From Anaerobacterium chartisolvens (GTDB lineage: Bacteria > Bacillota > Clostridia > Acetivibrionales > DSM-27016): a stretch of 64,000 bases of DNA. Under the pieces are notes generated by a model. It was not told the DNA's origin, made no database searches, and worked only from the letters and a program-made list of their open reading frames with translations. The position numbers and the translations under genes are program-made. How positions within the stretch are numbered: position 1 is the stretch's first letter; each line of letters starts with the position of its first letter. Location: positions 62,001 through 126,000 of the forward strand of contig NZ_QPJT01000006.1 of the NCBI RefSeq assembly GCF_003337415.1, given 5' to 3'. Shown here piece after piece: positions 40,906 through 49,802 of the stretch.

Positions 40906-43179
40906 GTGAGGCGTATAAGCTGCACGACATTGGCATTTATGCTATTAATGCTGGCACTGCTTTCCGGCCAATCTGGCCAATTTGCAAGTGCTGCCGGAGA
41001 AGGCCCTATAGGATGGGCTTCGTATGACGGGGGGACAACAGGCGGTACGGGAGGGGTTGAGAAAACTTTCGTCTCGCTTTCGGACATGCAGGCATACTTT
41101 AAGCTGAGGGAATCAAATAACCCCGACAAGCGCATAACGGAGAAGGTAATAGTGTACATTGACGGCACCATGAGCGGCAGTGATAAGCTCGACATTAAGA
41201 ATACGGCTAATGTTTCAATCATAGGAAGAAACAACGCAAAAATTTCGTTTATGATTAATATTGTCAGGTCTCAAAATATAATAGTTAAAAACATTACCTC
41301 TTCCGATTGCTCGGATGACGGGCTGTGCGTTGACAGCAGCACTAATGTGTGGGTCGATCATTGTACCTTTATGAGAGCTTACGACGGGCTTTTGGATATT
41401 AAAAACGGCTCCAATTATGTAACGGTTTCATGGAACCACTTTAAGGAGCATAAAAAGACGGCTTTGTGCGGACATTCTGCAAACAATGGAAGTGCAGACT
41501 CCGGCAAGCTGAAGGTTACATACCACCATAACTGGTTTGAGGGCACAAATTCAAGGCACCCTAGGGTTCGCTTCGGGCAGGTGCATGTATATAATAACTT
41601 CTTTGACAGGCTGACAGACTATGGAGTGGCTTCGACATGTGATGCCGAGGTTTTAGTTGAGGGAAACTATTTCGCTTCGGTAAAAAGACCCGTCATATGG
41701 CCCCAACCGGGTACGGATGCCGCCTCCACACTGTCAAATGATCCCGCGGGAAAGGTAAAGGAAAGAAGCAACTACTATGATTCCGGCAGCGGACAGCCAA
41801 TGGTAAATGATTCGGGGTTTTCCTTCAGCCCTCCGTACAGCTATGCACTTGACAACGCCGGCAATGTGCCGTCATTGTTGCGCCAGTATGCGGGAGCGGA
41901 AAAAAGCGGAACACCTCCTGACCCGGAAGAACCTGAGGAACCTATTGATCCCGAAGAGCCGGCGGAGGTGGCTGCAGGGGATGTAAACGGCGACGGCTCA
42001 ATTAATTCACTTGACTGTGCAATGATGAAAATGTACCTCATTGGTGCAATAAGCTCATTTCCCTATCCCCAGGCCGCAGACGTAGATAAAAGCGGAAGCG
42101 TTAATTCTCTTGATTATTTATACATGCAAAAATATGTGCTTGGGTTGATATCGGAATTCCCGGGTGATGATCCCGGCCCTCAGCCGACAGACGGAGATAT
42201 CTATGCCTCCCCCAACGGCTCAGGCAGTGCGGGAGGGACTATAAGCAATCCCACCACGCTTGAGGCGGCAATTGCTCTTGTGAAGCCGGGAGGGACTATA
42301 TACCTAAGAGGCGGAACCTATAGCTTTTCAACCCAATTGACAATTGCGAGGGGAAATGACGGGCAGAGCGGCAAAATGAAAAAAATATTCGCGTATGGCG
42401 AGGAAAAGCCTGTACTTGACTTTTCCTCACAGCCGTATGGAGATGTGTCCTCCAACTACAGGGGGCTGCAGATTAATGCCCACTACTGGCATGTTAAGGG
42501 GATTGAGGTAAAGGGCTCGGCAGACAACGGCATATTTATAGGCGGAAGCTACAATATAATAGAGAAGTGTGAGGCGCATCGCAACAGGGATACAGGAATT
42601 CAGCTCGGAAGATATTCGTCCGGCGCTTCAAAGAGTGAGTGGCCTTCTCATAATCAAATAATAGATTGTGTGTCGCACAACAATATGGACCCTGACGACG
42701 GAGAGGATGCTGACGGCTTTGCGTGTAAGCTGACAACGGGAGACGGAAACAAATTCATTAATTGCGTTGCCTACAACAATGTGGATGACGGGTGGGATTT
42801 GTACACAAAGAGTGACACAGGGGCAATAGGAGCGGTGTATCTCGAAAACTGCACGTCATACAAAAACGGAGTGACGTCTGACGGCAGCTATACCGCAGAT
42901 AGTGACGGAAATGGCTTCAAGCTTGGGGGAGAGGATATAGCGGTAAACCATACAGTAAAAAACTGCACCTCCTATTCAAATAAAAAGCACGGCTTTACTT
43001 ACAACAGAAACACAGGCACAATAACCATGACAGGAAACAAAGCGTACCAAAACGGGCAGAGGAATTTCTCATTTGAGGCAGGCACACACATATTCAGTAA
43101 AAACGTATCCACAAACGGAGGAGCAAACGACAAAATCGTGGGAGTTGATGATGGCACCAACCAGTGGTATAAAAAATAA
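40906..43179 (+). CDS. Cellulosomal pectate lyase: PL1 - dockerin - PL9
   Basis: The 757-aa secreted enzyme has a signal peptide (about 1-30), a PL1 parallel beta-helix domain (about 35-335, with DGLCVDSSTNVWVDHCTF, AYDGLLDIK and SRHPRVRFG), a Pro/Glu linker, a type I dockerin (about 359-420: GDVNGDGSINSLD, then DVDKSGSVNSLDYLYMQ, each a Ca-binding F-hand-like loop), and a C-terminal PL9-like beta-helix (about 430-757: ISNPTTLEAA, NIIEKCEAHRNRDTGIQLG, DADGFACKLTTGDGNKF). The dockerin would dock it on a scaffoldin cohesin. It starts with GTG 40906 after AAAGGTGGAG. An internal dockerin between two catalytic domains is unusual. It depolymerises pectin outside the cell. Confidence 0.92.
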   Translation: MRRISCTTLAFMLLMLALLSGQSGQFASAAGEGPIGWASYDGGTTGGTGGVEKTFVSLSDMQAYFKLRESNNPDKRITEKVIVYIDGTMSGSDKLDIKNTANVSIIGRNNAKISFMINIVRSQNIIVKNITSSDCSDDGLCVDSSTNVWVDHCTFMRAYDGLLDIKNGSNYVTVSWNHFKEHKKTALCGHSANNGSADSGKLKVTYHHNWFEGTNSRHPRVRFGQVHVYNNFFDRLTDYGVASTCDAEVLVEGNYFASVKRPVIWPQPGTDAASTLSNDPAGKVKERSNYYDSGSGQPMVNDSGFSFSPPYSYALDNAGNVPSLLRQYAGAEKSGTPPDPEEPEEPIDPEEPAEVAAGDVNGDGSINSLDCAMMKMYLIGAISSFPYPQAADVDKSGSVNSLDYLYMQKYVLGLISEFPGDDPGPQPTDGDIYASPNGSGSAGGTISNPTTLEAAIALVKPGGTIYLRGGTYSFSTQLTIARGNDGQSGKMKKIFAYGEEKPVLDFSSQPYGDVSSNYRGLQINAHYWHVKGIEVKGSADNGIFIGGSYNIIEKCEAHRNRDTGIQLGRYSSGASKSEWPSHNQIIDCVSHNNMDPDDGEDADGFACKLTTGDGNKFINCVAYNNVDDGWDLYTKSDTGAIGAVYLENCTSYKNGVTSDGSYTADSDGNGFKLGGEDIAVNHTVKNCTSYSNKKHGFTYNRNTGTITMTGNKAYQNGQRNFSFEAGTHIFSKNVSTNGGANDKIVGVDDGTNQWYKK

Positions 43180-43376
43180 GCAGCGATTTACAGTATTAAA
43201 AAGGGGGCTAATTAGGAGCATTCCCATAGGGACATTTTATGAATCGTGAGTATTGGTTGAGGCAGGCAGCAGATTGAGCTGTCTGCCTTTGCTGTTGCCC
43301 GGCTATTTGGGAAGATATTTGCTTTTTCATATGGCCAAATCCTTCAGCAACACAACATATCACAGTCTGGTGAAGA

Positions 43377-43582
43377 TATATAGGATGCAATAAAGATTTT
43401 ACAAACATAGAGGATATAATTGCTTACAGAAATTTTTAATAGCAACGAAAAGACGCCTTGCGGGGAAATGTCTCACGGGTATGTCATCAGGCGCTTTTCT
43501 TAGATGTATTCCTTACGGGTCAAAAAAATTTCTTTCATCAAATTATATCCTCCATGTAAAATCTTTATTGCTAAATATATAT
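43377..43582 (-). repeat. MITE-like repeat, family B, full copy 2 (206 bp, inverted)
   Basis: This is the reverse complement of the 40445-40650 copy, with the same inner hairpin (AAAAGACGCCTTGCGGGG and CATCAGGCGCTTTTC). The pair encloses the pectate lyase gene as inverted flanks. It also sits next to the promoter of the restriction operon. The gap 43180-43813 otherwise shows only a promoter and a leader with a short open stretch lacking a start codon. Confidence 0.85.
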
Positions 43583-43614
43583 CTGCTGAATTATGTTTAA
43601 AATACCTCTCGAGA

Positions 43615-43643
43615 TTGAAAAATGTTATAACACATGCTATAAT
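43615..43643 (+). promoter_or_regulatory. Promoter of the type I restriction operon
   Basis: TTGAAA (43615-43620), a 17-bp spacer and TATAAT (43638-43643). The leader to hsdM is about 160 nt. It begins 33 bp after the end of the family B repeat, so the island may have inserted beside it. Confidence 0.75.
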
Positions 43644-43813
43644 TTCCAGTAAGAGGTGGAGACAAGTAGATTTTTCCGCACAAACAGCATTTCCATTAAA
43701 TATTAGAGAAATTTTTCAGATATTAAATTTAGAAGAGCTACAAAGCAATGAAACTAAACTTGCCAAGATTCGTGCGGTATGCAAGATCCGCAGTAAATAG
43801 GAGGAACTAACCA

Positions 43814-45394
43814 ATGGCTGATAACCGAAAAGAGCAGGAACGGGCGGAACTCCACCGCACCATATGGGGCATTGCCAACGACCTGCGCGGAAGTGTGGAC
43901 GGATGGGATTTCAAGCAGTATGTTCTCGGCATATTGTTCTATCGCTATATCTCCGAGAACATCACCGCTTATATAAATGAAGGCGAGCACGAGGCAGGAA
44001 ACACTGCGTTTGACTACGCCAAGCTATCGGATGACGACGCCAAGCAGGCTCGTGAGGATATGGTCGCAACAAAGGGCTTTTTCATCCTGCCGTCGGAATT
44101 GTTTGAGAGAGTTTGCGCCCGTGCCGATAAAGATGAAAACTTAAATGAAACCCTTGAAGCTGTGTTCAAGAATATAGAGGCATCTGCACAGGGTACACCA
44201 TCAGAAGAAAACTTCCGGGGATTGTTCGATGACATCGACGTGAACAGCAATAAGCTCGGAGGCACTGTGGCAAAGCGCAATGAGAGGCTTGTAAAGCTTC
44301 TTAACGGCGTGGGCAATATGAAGCTCGGCGACTATAAAGACAATACTATAGACGCTTTCGGCGACGCCTATGAATTCCTGATGGGTATGTATGCGGGCAA
44401 CGCCGGAAAATCGGGCGGCGAATACTACACGCCGCAGGAGGTTTCAGAGCTGCTTACACGTCTGACGATTGCAGGCAAGACCGAGGTCAACAAGGTGTAC
44501 GACCCTGCTTGCGGTTCCGGCTCCCTGTTGTTGAAATTTGCGAAGATTCTCGGAAAGGAGAATGTACGGAACGGATTTTTCGGGCAGGAAATCAATATCA
44601 CCACCTATAACCTCTGCCGCATAAATATGTTTCTGCACGACATCGACTACGACAAGTTCGACATAGGCCACGGCGACACACTCACGGACCCGCTCCATTG
44701 GGACGATGAGCCGTTCGAGGCGATTGTCTCCAATCCCCCGTATTCCATCAAGTGGGACGGGGACGCAAATTCGCTGTTGATAAACGATCCGCGTTTTAGC
44801 CACGCAGGAGTACTTGCACCTAAGAGCAAGGCGGATCTTGCGTTTATAATGCATTCGCTTTCCTGGCTTGCCACGAGCGGGACGGCGGCGATTGTCTGCT
44901 TTCCCGGGGTTCTCTATCGCGGAGGAGCGGAGCAGAAAATACGTCAATACCTAATTGACAACAACTTTGTGGATTGCGTCATTCAACTGCCGGACAACCT
45001 GTTTTTTGGAACATCTATAGCCACCTGCATTATGGTCTTGCGGAAAGCCAAGGGTGAAAACTCCACTCTGTTCATTGATGCGAGCCGCGAGTTCGTGAAG
45101 ATCACGAACAGCAACAAGCTGACAACAGACAAGGGCGGTAATGTTGATAAAATTGTAGCGGCATATATGGAACGAAAAAACATTGATTATTTCACTCAAG
45201 TTGTGCCAAACGGCAAAATAGCCGAACAGGGCTACAACCTCTCGGTGTCTACATACGTCGAGCAGGAAGACACACGGGAGGTTGTGGACATCAAGGCACT
45301 GAATGCCGAAATTGACCGCATTGTTGCCCGCGAAGCCGTTTTGCGGAAAGAAATAAACGCAATTATCGCTGAGATTGAGGGAGTGGAGATATGA
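43814..45394 (+). CDS. hsdM: Type I restriction-modification, methyltransferase subunit
   Basis: The 526-aa N6-adenine methyltransferase has an N-terminal helical HsdM_N domain (from about 10-160, beginning with ELHRTIWGIANDLRG), the SAM motif DPACGSGSLLL at 230-240 and the catalytic NPPYSIKW at 307-314. The C-terminal helices contact HsdS. It modifies one adenine on each strand of a bipartite target. TAGGAGGAAC precedes the ATG. It overlaps hsdS by 4 bp. Codon usage looks more GC-rich than the flanking genes, suggesting transfer from elsewhere. Confidence 0.97.
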   Translation: MADNRKEQERAELHRTIWGIANDLRGSVDGWDFKQYVLGILFYRYISENITAYINEGEHEAGNTAFDYAKLSDDDAKQAREDMVATKGFFILPSELFERVCARADKDENLNETLEAVFKNIEASAQGTPSEENFRGLFDDIDVNSNKLGGTVAKRNERLVKLLNGVGNMKLGDYKDNTIDAFGDAYEFLMGMYAGNAGKSGGEYYTPQEVSELLTRLTIAGKTEVNKVYDPACGSGSLLLKFAKILGKENVRNGFFGQEINITTYNLCRINMFLHDIDYDKFDIGHGDTLTDPLHWDDEPFEAIVSNPPYSIKWDGDANSLLINDPRFSHAGVLAPKSKADLAFIMHSLSWLATSGTAAIVCFPGVLYRGGAEQKIRQYLIDNNFVDCVIQLPDNLFFGTSIATCIMVLRKAKGENSTLFIDASREFVKITNSNKLTTDKGGNVDKIVAAYMERKNIDYFTQVVPNGKIAEQGYNLSVSTYVEQEDTREVVDIKALNAEIDRIVAREAVLRKEINAIIAEIEGVEI

Positions 45395-46587
45395 GCAGGC
45401 TGGAGCAGCTTATAGCGGAGCATTGCCCTAATGGAGTGGCGTTTAAGACACTGGGAGAAATCGCTACGGATATATATCGCGGTGCGGGAATCAAACGCGA
45501 AGAAGTCAGTGATAACGGTAAGCCTTGTGTCCGCTACGGTGAGATTTACACAACCTATGGAATTTGGTTTGATACTTGTGTATCACATACCAATGCCGGA
45601 ACTAAAACCTTTGGGCACGGCGACATCCTGTTTGCGATTACGGGCGAGCGAGTTGATGAGATTGCCAAGTCATGCGCATATATTGGTCACGAAGTTTGCT
45701 ATGCAGGTGGAGACATTGTGGTCATGAAGCATGAGCAAAACTCCAAGTATCTTTCTTATGCTTTGTCAACGGTCGCAGCACAGGAACAAAAGAGCAAGGG
45801 CAAGGTAAAAAGTAAGGTTGTCCATTCAAGTGTTCCAGCTCTGAAAGCAATTCGCATCCCCCTCCCGCCCCTGCCTGTGCAGAGTGAAATTGTCCGTATT
45901 CTGGACAATTTTGCGGAGCTTACAGCGGAGCTTACAGCGGAGCTTACAGCGAGAAAAAAACAATATGAGTATTATAAGGATAGTTTGCTGACTTTTGATG
46001 ATGTGGAGTGGGTACCTCTATGTTCTGTTAGCACAATAGTTGATTCACTTCATAAAACTCCGGGTTATGTTAAGAGCGGTTATGCTATGGTTCGTGTGAC
46101 GGATATAAAGGGCGGATATTTAAATATTGATTCAACGCTTAAAGTTGATAAAGAAACATATATGACTTTTACAAAAAAGTATGCCCCTCAAAAAGGAGAT
46201 TTGGTTTTATCAAGGGTTGGCTCATATGGGAATGTTAGTATAGTACCCCGAAGTGAAGAAGTGTGCATGGGACAGAACACTGTGGTTATTCACCCCAAAA
46301 TAAATGCTGGTTTTTTATATCAATACTTAACATCAACAGGTGCTCAACAATTTATTGAAAATAATGTCGGAGGCGGGAGTCAAAAAACATTGAGCTTGAA
46401 AACAATCAACCAAATTCCGATCCCTCTTCCACCGCTTGCGGAGCAACAACGCATCGTCGAAATCCTCGATAAGTTCGATGTGCTGACTACCGACATAACC
46501 ACAGGTCTTCCCGCCGAAATCGCGGCGCGCCGGAAGCAATACGAATATTACAGGGATAAGCTCCTGAATTTTAAGGAAGTGAGTTAA
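45391..46587 (+). CDS. hsdS: Type I restriction-modification, specificity subunit
   Basis: The 398-aa protein has two target-recognition domains (about 20-150 and 210-345) joined by two helical spacers (about 160-200 and 355-398; IRIPLPPLPVQSEIVRILDN and IPIPLPPLAEQQRIVEILDK show the internal duplication). The first spacer holds TAEL/AELT repeated three times (residues 175-186). In EcoR124I/II the count of TAEL repeats sets the spacing of the recognition site (N6 with two, N7 with three). The DNA unit is 12 bp. It overlaps hsdM by 4 and hsdR by 1 base. Confidence 0.95.
   Translation: MSRLEQLIAEHCPNGVAFKTLGEIATDIYRGAGIKREEVSDNGKPCVRYGEIYTTYGIWFDTCVSHTNAGTKTFGHGDILFAITGERVDEIAKSCAYIGHEVCYAGGDIVVMKHEQNSKYLSYALSTVAAQEQKSKGKVKSKVVHSSVPALKAIRIPLPPLPVQSEIVRILDNFAELTAELTAELTARKKQYEYYKDSLLTFDDVEWVPLCSVSTIVDSLHKTPGYVKSGYAMVRVTDIKGGYLNIDSTLKVDKETYMTFTKKYAPQKGDLVLSRVGSYGNVSIVPRSEEVCMGQNTVVIHPKINAGFLYQYLTSTGAQQFIENNVGGGSQKTLSLKTINQIPIPLPPLAEQQRIVEILDKFDVLTTDITTGLPAEIAARRKQYEYYRDKLLNFKEVS
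45913..45948 (+). repeat. Three 12-bp tandem repeats in hsdS spacer
   Basis: GCGGAGCTTACA occurs three times without change (45913-45924, 45925-45936, 45937-45948), encoding AELT in register (TAEL repeats). Slipped-strand changes in copy number would keep the frame and change the target spacing, as in the EcoR124 family. Confidence 0.95.
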
Positions 46588-49500
46588 TGAGCGAGTACAA
46601 TATCATCAGTTCCGACAACACATCAACCGTTGTTGCGGAATACGCCGCTGAATACCGCATAGCTAAGGAATATCAATCCGAAGCGGACTTGGAGCGCGAG
46701 TTTATCAGGCGGCTGCAAGGGCAGGGCTACGAATACATCAGCGTAAATGACGAGGCGGGGCTGGCTGCCAACCTCCGCGTTCAAATTGAAAGGCTCAATG
46801 ATTATAGGTTTTATGATAGTGAGTGGGAGCGCTTTTGCAATGAATATCTAATGAACAGAAACGATGGTATTGTTGAAAAAACCCGGAAAATCCAGATAGA
46901 TGAGAGATATAGCTTCAGGCTTGATAATGGTTTAACCAAAAACATCGCCATAATAGATAAAAAGAGTATCCACAACAACCGCCTGCAAGTGCTGAACCAA
47001 TACCAAACATCGGACGGTGAACGCGCAAACCGATATGATGTTACTGTGCTTGTCAACGGTCTGCCGCTTGTACATATAGAGCTTAAACGGCGCGGAGTAG
47101 CCATCCGAGAGGCGTTCAACCAGATTAACCGTTATCGGCGTGAGAGCTTTTGGGCGTCGAGCGGTCTGTTTGAGTATGTGCAAATATTCGTTATCAGCAA
47201 CGGGACGCATACGAAGTATTACAGCAACACAACGCGCTTTCAGCACATCAAGGAAATGGGCGGGAATGCCCGCAAAAGCAGGAAAAAAACCAGCAACAGC
47301 TTTGAATTTACATCGTTCTGGGCAGACGGAAAGAACAAGTCCATCACCGATCTTGTGGACTTCACAAAAACTTTTTTTGCCAAGCACACAATTTTGAATC
47401 TACTCACGCGCTATTGCGTGTTCACCGCAGAAGAGATCTTGCTTGTTATGCGTCCATATCAAATTGCGGCAACCGAGTGTATTTTGAACCGCATTGAGGT
47501 TGCCAACAATTATAAAAGCTATGGCACGGTTGACGGCGGAGGATATATCTGGCACACCACAGGAAGCGGCAAGACGCTGACAAGCTTTAAGACCGCGCAG
47601 CTTGCCACGGCTTTGTCCTATATAGATAAGGTGCTTTTTGTGGTTGACCGTAAAGATCTCGACTATCAGACGATGAAAGAATATGACCGCTTTGAGAAGG
47701 GCGCGGCGAACTCCAACACCTCTACCGCGGTATTGAAGCGGCAGCTTGAAGACCCAAACGTCAAGATTATAATCACGACTATTCAAAAGCTTGGTGTATT
47801 TATCGGAAAGAACAAGAACCACGCGATTTACGGCAAGCGCATCGTCCTGATTTTCGACGAGTGCCACCGCTCCCAGTTCGGGGATATGCACCGGGAGATT
47901 ACAAAGGCGTTCAAGAAATACCATATCTTCGGATTCACCGGCACGCCGATATTCGCCCTGAACGCAGGACAAGGCGGCAACCCGAATTTGAGGACAACCC
48001 CGCAGGCGTTCGGAGGAGATTTCAACGAAAGCAAGTGGAAGGCGGATTGTGAAAAGGAAGGCAAAATATTACCGCGCTCAGATAAATATAAAACAGAACC
48101 GCTTCATACATATACCATCGTTGACGCAATAAAGGACAGAAATGTTCTGCCGTTCAGAATCGACTTTATAGACACCATTAAGATGCCTGACAACATTAAG
48201 GACGCGCAGGTTCGCGCCATAGACACTGAAAGCGCAATGGCATCTCCTGAACGCATCACAAGCATTGTCGAATATGTGCTGGAGCATTTCGACCAAAAAA
48301 CGAAACGACAGAGCTTTTACACACACAAGCGAATAACGAATATTGAAGAGGTGGCGAAAGACAAAGCCCAGACCCTTGAAGCCCGCATCAAAGAAAAAAC
48401 GGAAGAATTAAAGGTTAGAGGCTTCAACTCAATATTCGCTGTTTCAAACTCCATTGTCATCAACGGACAACGGATTTCACCAGTACAGCTTTATTACGAG
48501 GAGTTCAAAAAGCAGCTTTCCGAAAGCGGGCGTAAGTTGCGCATTGCCACCATATTCAGCTTTGCCGCTAATGAGGAAGAACCAGACAGCACTATTCCCG
48601 ATGAAGATTTTGATAACGGTAAGCTGGACAAATCCTCCAGCGAATTCCTTGAACGGGCCATTGACGACTATAATGCAATGTTTGATACTTCTTATGACAC
48701 TTCATCGGATAAGTTCCAGAACTACTATAAAGACATCTCATTGCGGATGAAGAACGGCGAGATTGACCTGCTCATTGTGGTGAACATGTTCCTTACAGGC
48801 TTTGACGCAACTACGCTGAACACGCTCTGGGTGGACAGGAATCTAAAGTATCACGGCCTGATTCAAGCATTTTCCCGCACAAACCGTATCTTAAACAGCG
48901 TTAAGACGTTTGGCAACATCGTTTGCTTCCGCGGTCTGGAAAAAGCCACCAACGACGCAATCGCTCTTTACGGCGACAGGGAGGCGGGCAGCATCGCGCT
49001 GCTCAAAACTTACAAAGACTATTATAATGGGTATAAGCAGGACAGTAAGCAGCGCAAGGGATATAAAGAACTCATTGAAATATTAACGGGCTCTTACCCG
49101 CCCGGAATGGCAATTCTGGGTGAGACAGCGCAAAAGGACTTCATTCGGTTGTTTGGCGCAATACTGAGGCTTCGTAACATACTTACCGCGTTTGACGATT
49201 TTGCAGGCAATGAAATCCTCACCGCACGTGATTTTCAAGATTACCAAAGCATGTATATAGACTTGTACCAGAATTTCAGACCCAAAGACAGAGGAGATAA
49301 AGAAAATATCAACGATGATATAGTATTTGAAATTGAGCTAATCAAACAGATTGAGGTTAACATCGACTATATACTTATGCTCGTGGCGAAGTACCACGAA
49401 AGCAACTGCACCGATAAAGAAATCCTCACGGCAATTGATAAAGCCGTCAATTCGAGCCTTGAGCTGCGCAGCAAAAAGGAACTCATAGAGAGCTTCGTCG

Positions 49501-49790
49501 CCCGTGTTAATACATCCACCCAAGTTGACGAGGACTGGCGCAAGTTTGTGTTGGAACAGAAAGAAGCTGACCTTGCCACGCTTGTTGCCGAAGAGAAGCT
49601 TAAGGAAAAGGAAACGCGGCGATTCATTGACAATTCATTCCGTGATGGTGCGTTAAAGACTACCGGCACGGATATTGACAAAATCCTGCCGCCCGTGTCC
49701 CGTTTCGGCGGCGGCAACCGTTCTGAGAAAAAACAGGGAGTGATTGCGAAGCTGCTTGGCTTCTTTGAAAAATATTTAGGACTTGTGTAA
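46587..49790 (+). CDS. hsdR: Type I restriction-modification, restriction/translocase subunit
   Basis: The 1067-aa protein has an N-terminal PD-(D/E)xK nuclease (about 120-200, with DVTVLVNGLPLVHIELKRRG), a helicase core with Walker A HTTGSGKT (323-330) and motif II DECH (424-427), later helicase motifs including VVNMFLTGFDATTLNTLWVD and IQAFSRTNRI, and a C-terminal helical region. It translocates DNA and cleaves it away from unmodified sites. It overlaps hsdS by one base. It ends 12 bp before the DGNHR/TIR-like gene. Confidence 0.96.
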   Translation: MSEYNIISSDNTSTVVAEYAAEYRIAKEYQSEADLEREFIRRLQGQGYEYISVNDEAGLAANLRVQIERLNDYRFYDSEWERFCNEYLMNRNDGIVEKTRKIQIDERYSFRLDNGLTKNIAIIDKKSIHNNRLQVLNQYQTSDGERANRYDVTVLVNGLPLVHIELKRRGVAIREAFNQINRYRRESFWASSGLFEYVQIFVISNGTHTKYYSNTTRFQHIKEMGGNARKSRKKTSNSFEFTSFWADGKNKSITDLVDFTKTFFAKHTILNLLTRYCVFTAEEILLVMRPYQIAATECILNRIEVANNYKSYGTVDGGGYIWHTTGSGKTLTSFKTAQLATALSYIDKVLFVVDRKDLDYQTMKEYDRFEKGAANSNTSTAVLKRQLEDPNVKIIITTIQKLGVFIGKNKNHAIYGKRIVLIFDECHRSQFGDMHREITKAFKKYHIFGFTGTPIFALNAGQGGNPNLRTTPQAFGGDFNESKWKADCEKEGKILPRSDKYKTEPLHTYTIVDAIKDRNVLPFRIDFIDTIKMPDNIKDAQVRAIDTESAMASPERITSIVEYVLEHFDQKTKRQSFYTHKRITNIEEVAKDKAQTLEARIKEKTEELKVRGFNSIFAVSNSIVINGQRISPVQLYYEEFKKQLSESGRKLRIATIFSFAANEEEPDSTIPDEDFDNGKLDKSSSEFLERAIDDYNAMFDTSYDTSSDKFQNYYKDISLRMKNGEIDLLIVVNMFLTGFDATTLNTLWVDRNLKYHGLIQAFSRTNRILNSVKTFGNIVCFRGLEKATNDAIALYGDREAGSIALLKTYKDYYNGYKQDSKQRKGYKELIEILTGSYPPGMAILGETAQKDFIRLFGAILRLRNILTAFDDFAGNEILTARDFQDYQSMYIDLYQNFRPKDRGDKENINDDIVFEIELIKQIEVNIDYILMLVAKYHESNCTDKEILTAIDKAVNSSLELRSKKELIESFVARVNTSTQVDEDWRKFVLEQKEADLATLVAEEKLKEKETRRFIDNSFRDGALKTTGTDIDKILPPVSRFGGGNRSEKKQGVIAKLLGFFEKYLGLV

Positions 49791-49802
49791 AGGGGAATGC
49801 AT

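Noticed and set aside
43504-43800. 98-codon plus-strand frame before hsdM
   Set aside because: Its first part is the family B repeat and the hsdM promoter lies inside it. No ribosome site or recognisable family is present; the last 45 codons could at most be a leader remnant.
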